Origin: Chondrus crispus
Lineage: Eukaryota > Rhodophyta > Florideophyceae > Gigartinales > Gigartinaceae
Direction of reading: 5' to 3'
NCBI RefSeq assembly: GCF_000350225.1
Contig: NW_005179206.1
Coordinates: forward strand, 1 to 64,000
Length of the DNA: 64,000 nucleotides
Part shown: positions 59,801 to 64,000 of the stretch, in pieces
How the letters are laid out: each line of letters starts with the position of its first letter
Position numbering within the stretch: position 1 is the stretch's first letter
Position numbers and translations under genes: made by a program
Notes under the pieces: model-generated
Told to the model about the DNA's origin: nothing
The model's database searches: none
The model's input: the letters and a program-made list of their open reading frames with translations, nothing else

Positions 59801-62245
59801 GGATGCACATTGTTATAACTTGCCATAATTATCTGACAGTGCTTGGCGAAATTAGTAAGGTGAGAAAGAAGGATACGTATGGCGATTGTGATATGAAAGA
59901 CGTTTGCGTTGTTGGAAATAGACAAGTGCCAAGTTGTTCGTTGCACAACAATGAAGTCTGGCATGACTGGATGCAGATTAGTAAGGTGTGAAACAGTTGC
60001 ATGCATAGGGCCATGGTTTACAGTTATTTGGAATGTGTAGAAATAGTTGTGAGCTAATAGTTACGAATCGATTCGTAAGGTGGAAATCGAACAGTATGGT
60101 CGGGCCACAAGAGGACCGCGCTTGGTCGCGCATAGTAGAGTATGGTTTACTGGGAGTCCGAGTAGAGCGATAGTGTAGCACTCGAAGTGTATAAGTATCG
60201 CAGGAAAACGGCTTCAAAGTAAACCTCAGCACCAACTCCTTCACTCACACACATCAACCTGCCCTCCTTCTTTCCCTTGCCCCTCCGGACCTACCATTAG
60301 TGTTAACTGGCAAAGCCCGTGAAGTAACTCGATTGCGTACATATACTGCAGTGGCAAGAGCCTCTGCCCAGAATCGTTTACTGACCTGTTTATGAGAAAG
60401 CATGGAACGGACAAGATCAATCAAGGTTCGATTTAAACGTTCAGCAACACCGTTTTGTTCAGGTGTGTAGGCAGTGGTGAGCTGGTGCTGTGTACCGTTT
60501 GAATCCAAATATGACTTGAATTCGGTCGACAAGTACTCTGCCCCTCGATCAGTGCGAAGCACCTTCACTTTGCGACCAGTGTGCGTTTGGGCAAACTGTT
60601 CATACAACTTGTATTTTGCAAAGGCCTCAGATTTATTTCGCATCGTGTACACAACAACCCAGTTCGAGTGATCATCTACAAATGTAATGAAGTATCTCGA
60701 ACCACCAATGGACTGTACTTCGAGCGGACCGCAAACGTCAGAATGTACCAAGTCAAGACAGTTCTGTGCTCGAGACGATGATCGCTGTTTCGGGATTACT
60801 GATTGCGTTCCTTTGCCAAACACACATGCAGGACAAACGAGAGAGTGATTGTCAGACTTTCGATTCATTGCTCTGATCACATCGCTTTGACGAACATTGA
60901 TGCCACTTACCACATTATTGTGAATCATTGATGCGATTCCTTGTACGTTAACATAGGCCATTCGTTCATGTAGCGTCTGCAAGGTAACTACATGAGCAGA
61001 GAAAGTTTCATTCATGACATCAAGTATGAATAAATCCCCAACTTGACTAGCTGTGGCACCTAGAGTTGGTCCTGCAGTAACGATGCATTTGTCTTTTTCA
61101 AATGACACTTGCAAGCCCTTTGAAACGATTTGGCTAACAGACAGAAGCGAGTATCCGAAATCAGGGACATGCAAAACGTTGGACAATTTGCAAGGATGTG
61201 GACTACCATTGACGTTCAACATGAATTCTACCTCACCACGACCAGCGACATTGGCTCTAGCCTTCGTGCCCATCTCGACTGATCCAGATTGCATCTGTTC
61301 ATAAGTAACGAACAAAGAGCGATCAAATGTAATGTGGGCACTGCAACCGGAATCCAAAAGCCATGACCCTGCGTTCACTGCCTTATTTTCGGGAGAAGAA
61401 GTCGAAAGCAGGCATGTAAAGTCGCTTTCAGCAAAGGCAGCAGTAGAAGTTTCATCTCGAGATACGAATGCACTTGGCTTCATGCCGGGGTTGTGGAACC
61501 GGAACCCGTCTGGCGGTGCTGGTCGGCGCCCATTCACATCCTTGCTCCAGCAACGTGCTGCGGTGTGTCCATGTCGATTACAGTTCGTACATCTCATATC
61601 ACGTCGAATAGGCATGCAATTGACAAGTGCAGGTGCGTGGGGTGAAGTAGTAGAAGCGGTCTTCATGCTCTCTCGTTGTTCCTCTTCCAGCAGACGACTC
61701 TTCACAAAATCGAGTCCAAACACTTTATCCTCATTGCCAAGTGCGTCAAGTGCAACAATCAAGTTATCGAATCGTGGAGGCAAGCCATTCAACACAGCCA
61801 TTGCAATTTCTTTATCGTCAATCTCAACACTCATTGACTGCAATCTGGCAGCAAGTTGCTTCACACGATTGATGAACACGAGCACTTTCTCGGATGGGAG
61901 CATGGAAACAGTGTAAAAGTCGCGACGTGCGGAAAGTTTGTTGAGCAAAGTGTGACGCTCAAACACATTCAGAATCGCCTCCCATGTCTCTTTCGCACTG
62001 CTACACCCTCGCACATGTTGCAAGTAGTCATCAGAAAGCGTGAGTCCGATGACTGCCTTTGCTTTCGTATGACCACGAATCCACTTCCTGCGATCATCTG
62101 AGGTCCCATTTTCCGATATATCATCAAAAACGTATTGATCGACATCTCGGAGAGCAAGCAGTAGCTGGATTTTCTGCTTCCAGATGTAAAAGTTAGATGC
62201 AGTCAGCTTCTCGATTCTGACCGATCCAGAGCTTTGGTCATCCAT
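56868..62245 (-). pseudogene. gag-pol: Copia C5 Gag-Pol, interrupted
   Basis: From the MDDQSSGSV start (62245): Gag, CCHC knuckle (CTNCNRHGHTAARC), protease (DSGCSAH), integrase (HSDVCGP, QNGVAERLNRT), then the L2 insertion, then the rest of integrase, reverse transcriptase (LYVDDLLLAG) and RNase H (DADWAG, CEAEYIAL). It is very similar to C1 throughout. Confidence 0.9.
59036..60299 (+). repeat. Solo L2 LTR (1264 bp) in Copia C5
   Basis: TATTGAAAATGTGCGACC ... CCTACCATTA, flanked by GTGTT at 59031-59035 and 60300-60304. C1 shows the empty site GGGGAGTCGTGTTAACTGGC near 9980. Confidence 0.96.
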
Positions 62246-63327
62246 TTCGCCCAATGGATGTACCCTTCGAGTATACAAGGTCTTCTGTTCCGGGATCCCA
62301 AGCCGTTAACCGATAGTCAACACAATGGCAAGCCCACCCGTATAAGAAGTTTGTAGCCATTACTCGGAAACGTTCTTGGTGCTTGTTCCCGGCGGAGTGG
62401 AACAGGCGTATTCTTCTTAAAAATGCCTTAGGGCGCTACCCCTGTATGTCGGCCAGTGCGGGTCTTTCGACTGTGAACTAAATCAAACGTGCCACGAGTA
62501 AGCACAACACTTTGCCTGTAGACGAACCAGGACTTTTGGTTACTACCGCGAACGGTCCCTGCAACCGAAATCGGCTTGTCCAAACTTGATACGGTACTGC
62601 CTCAGAGGGTCTCCCACAACACAAGAATGAAACTGCCTTCGTCGTACTCGTGTGATTTGTTCACAATCACTCCTTGGGTCACCCTCTTCCGTGCGAACTT
62701 AATCAAGGTACGCGACCTTATACACGTATAGTGAGAGGTTCAGTGTTTAGGCACGTATTCTCTTCACCCAGGGGACCGAAGTCGTACCTATAGGGCTAAG
62801 ACCGAGAGCGTTACCCACACCGCCGACGCCCCTCCCGAAGGCAGAGTGCCGATCGACTAGACCAGTACACTGTGATCCTCCCCGAGGATCAGTGTTTCGT
62901 CTCTCGACGATTCTTGGTCGGACCCTCGCTCAAGTCAGATTCCCAATGGCACCAGCCTTGCACCAAGAGCGAGGGTATGTTCCACTGAGGATTTGGCAGT
63001 GCGTTGGCCACTAGGGACTTTCTTCCTCCCGACTAGCGGAAGGCTCACCCACAGCTCACACAACGACTGCCACGATTTGTCGTGCAAAACTGCAAGACCA
63101 CAAAGTTGATTTCCAAAAACTGGGAACTGACGGACCACCAAACTGAAAAATCAGCTGAAACGGTCCTGAAAACGACGGCGAAAACTGAAAAAACTGAAAA
63201 ACCAAACTCGAAAGCGGAGACTGAAACTGATACCTTCTTCTTCTGCTTGACGAGCTGAACAAACTGATACTTGAACGACGGGGAAACTCGAACTTGAACC
63301 AAAACGAGGACAACGATCAGCGTTGAA
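62246..63327 (-). other. Copia C5 leader
   Basis: 1.1-kb leader matching that of C1 but with one copy of the segment duplicated there. It contains the GATCCTCCCCGAGGATC palindrome near 62873. Confidence 0.75.
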
Positions 63328-63341
63328 CTGGGCCCATAACC
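63328..63341 (-). promoter_or_regulatory. Copia C5 primer binding site
   Basis: GGTTATGGGCCCAG on the minus strand, complementary to the initiator tRNA-Met anticodon arm. Confidence 0.88.
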
Positions 63342-64000
63342 TATAGAAAGGTCAGCGGGGCAGAGGGAAGAAGGATGGTTGAAGGTTGCTGGTGGTTGAC
63401 GGGAAAAGAAGTTGATGCCATTTTACTCTTGGTCGCCAACTATTGGCGCTACTTATACTCTTCGAACTACATACAATACGAGCCATTAGGGCTGGTCACG
63501 TGACTCTCCTTCTTGCACTCGTTGATAATCAAGTGACTCTCCCTGTTGCACTCTCCGTTGATAATCAAGTGACTCTCCTACTTCCACTCTCGGTTGATAA
63601 TCAAATGACTCTCCTTCTTGCACTCTCGGTTGATAATCAAGTGACTCTCCTACTTTCACTCTCCGTTGATAATCAAATGACTCTCCTTCTTGCACTCTCT
63701 CTTGCTAATAATTTGGGACCGTTTGAGAGTCAATAATATCTGAATGTACTGTACTGTAGATTACAGATTTTAAACTACGATTAATAACCACTGTGGCACA
63801 TACGTCATACGTGTCACACACGTGTAGGACAAATCGAGAAAAATGAAACATGTTCAGAATGTACTGTAAAGTGCCACGAGGTACATGACTTACACGTGTC
63901 AACACCAAAATTTAAACATGCTCCGAAATGATGGGAAAGTGCAACCGTGTACAACTATGACACGTGTCTACGTTGAAGACCAAATATCCTGAGAATGCTC
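63342..64000 (-). repeat. Copia C5 5' LTR, entering from the right edge
   Basis: A-beta LTR with the 36-bp repeat array at 63497-63710. It closely matches 56098-56867, from which it differs by a short indel in the CACGTG-rich part and a few substitutions. Its outer end is outside the window. Confidence 0.88.

Larger units (their letters stand above)
56098..64000 (-). mobile_element. Copia C5 (LTR subtype A-beta) with a solo L2 LTR in integrase
   Basis: In element orientation the 5' LTR (entering from the right edge to 63342), primer site, leader, gag-pol and 3' LTR (56098-56867). It is inserted in an L2 LTR. An L2 solo LTR (59036-60299) is inserted in its integrase. It is otherwise very close to C1. 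It is broken: the insertion plus about one or two other breaks. Confidence 0.92.

Noticed and set aside
1-64000. Bacterial or phage origin because of the GC-rich Gypsy parts
   Set aside because: Chromodomain Pol, LTR pairs with 5-bp duplications and initiator-tRNA half priming are eukaryotic traits; no operon or ribosome-site pattern was seen.

Overview
This is a repeat-dense eukaryotic window. I see no ordinary host gene that I can name; almost every base belongs to LTR retrotransposons or their solo LTRs. Two kinds dominate: GC-rich Ty3/Gypsy elements of the chromodomain (chromovirus) type, and AT-richer Ty1/Copia elements. The sequence does not settle the host. The chromovirus Pol, a Copia primer site matching the initiator-tRNA-Met anticodon arm, and the very high element density would fit an alga, an oomycete or another protist, or a fungus.

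Layout. 1-8409: right part of a plus-strand Gypsy element (Gypsy-1: pol, spacer with hairpin minisatellite, antisense gene, 3' LTR), inserted in a minus-strand Copia (C1, 8410-13879). C1 is itself inserted in a plus-strand Copia (C2, 13880-17447). 17448-17554: a short tRNA-like TG...CA block abutting the next primer site. 17555-32966: a head-to-tail Copia array (C3, an internally deleted C4, A3) in which neighbours share LTRs; a solo LTR of a second type (L2) sits in the A3 leader. 32967-55320: an old minus-strand Copia (copia B) split by four insertions, an L2 solo LTR, the 15.7-kb Gypsy-2 element (35737-51462, itself carrying an L1 solo LTR), another L1 solo LTR and another L2 solo LTR. 55321-55784: a non-LTR stretch encoding a small two-zinc-finger protein. 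55785-56097: part of an L2 LTR cut by the minus-strand Copia C5 (56098 to beyond 64000), which holds one more L2 solo LTR.

The most interesting system is in the two Gypsy elements. Both carry, between pol and the 3' LTR, a long gene on the opposite strand encoding homologous proteins of about 755 and 762 residues. The elements are clearly diverged, yet both keep this frame open. In both, the antisense module is bracketed by two copies of a palindrome plus polypurine sequence (one at the end of pol, one before the 3' LTR). The gap between the convergent genes contains a minisatellite of GC-rich hairpins, and a 20-base block just after pol is identical in both.

Gypsy-2 looks young: its two 600-bp LTRs differ at four positions by eye and it has a perfect 5-bp target duplication. 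The Copia LTR families end in TA rather than CA and share a core promoter, a TTCGTAAGG-type motif (L1, L2) and CACGTG palindromes. All mobile elements are described as fossils; counts of breaks are approximate.
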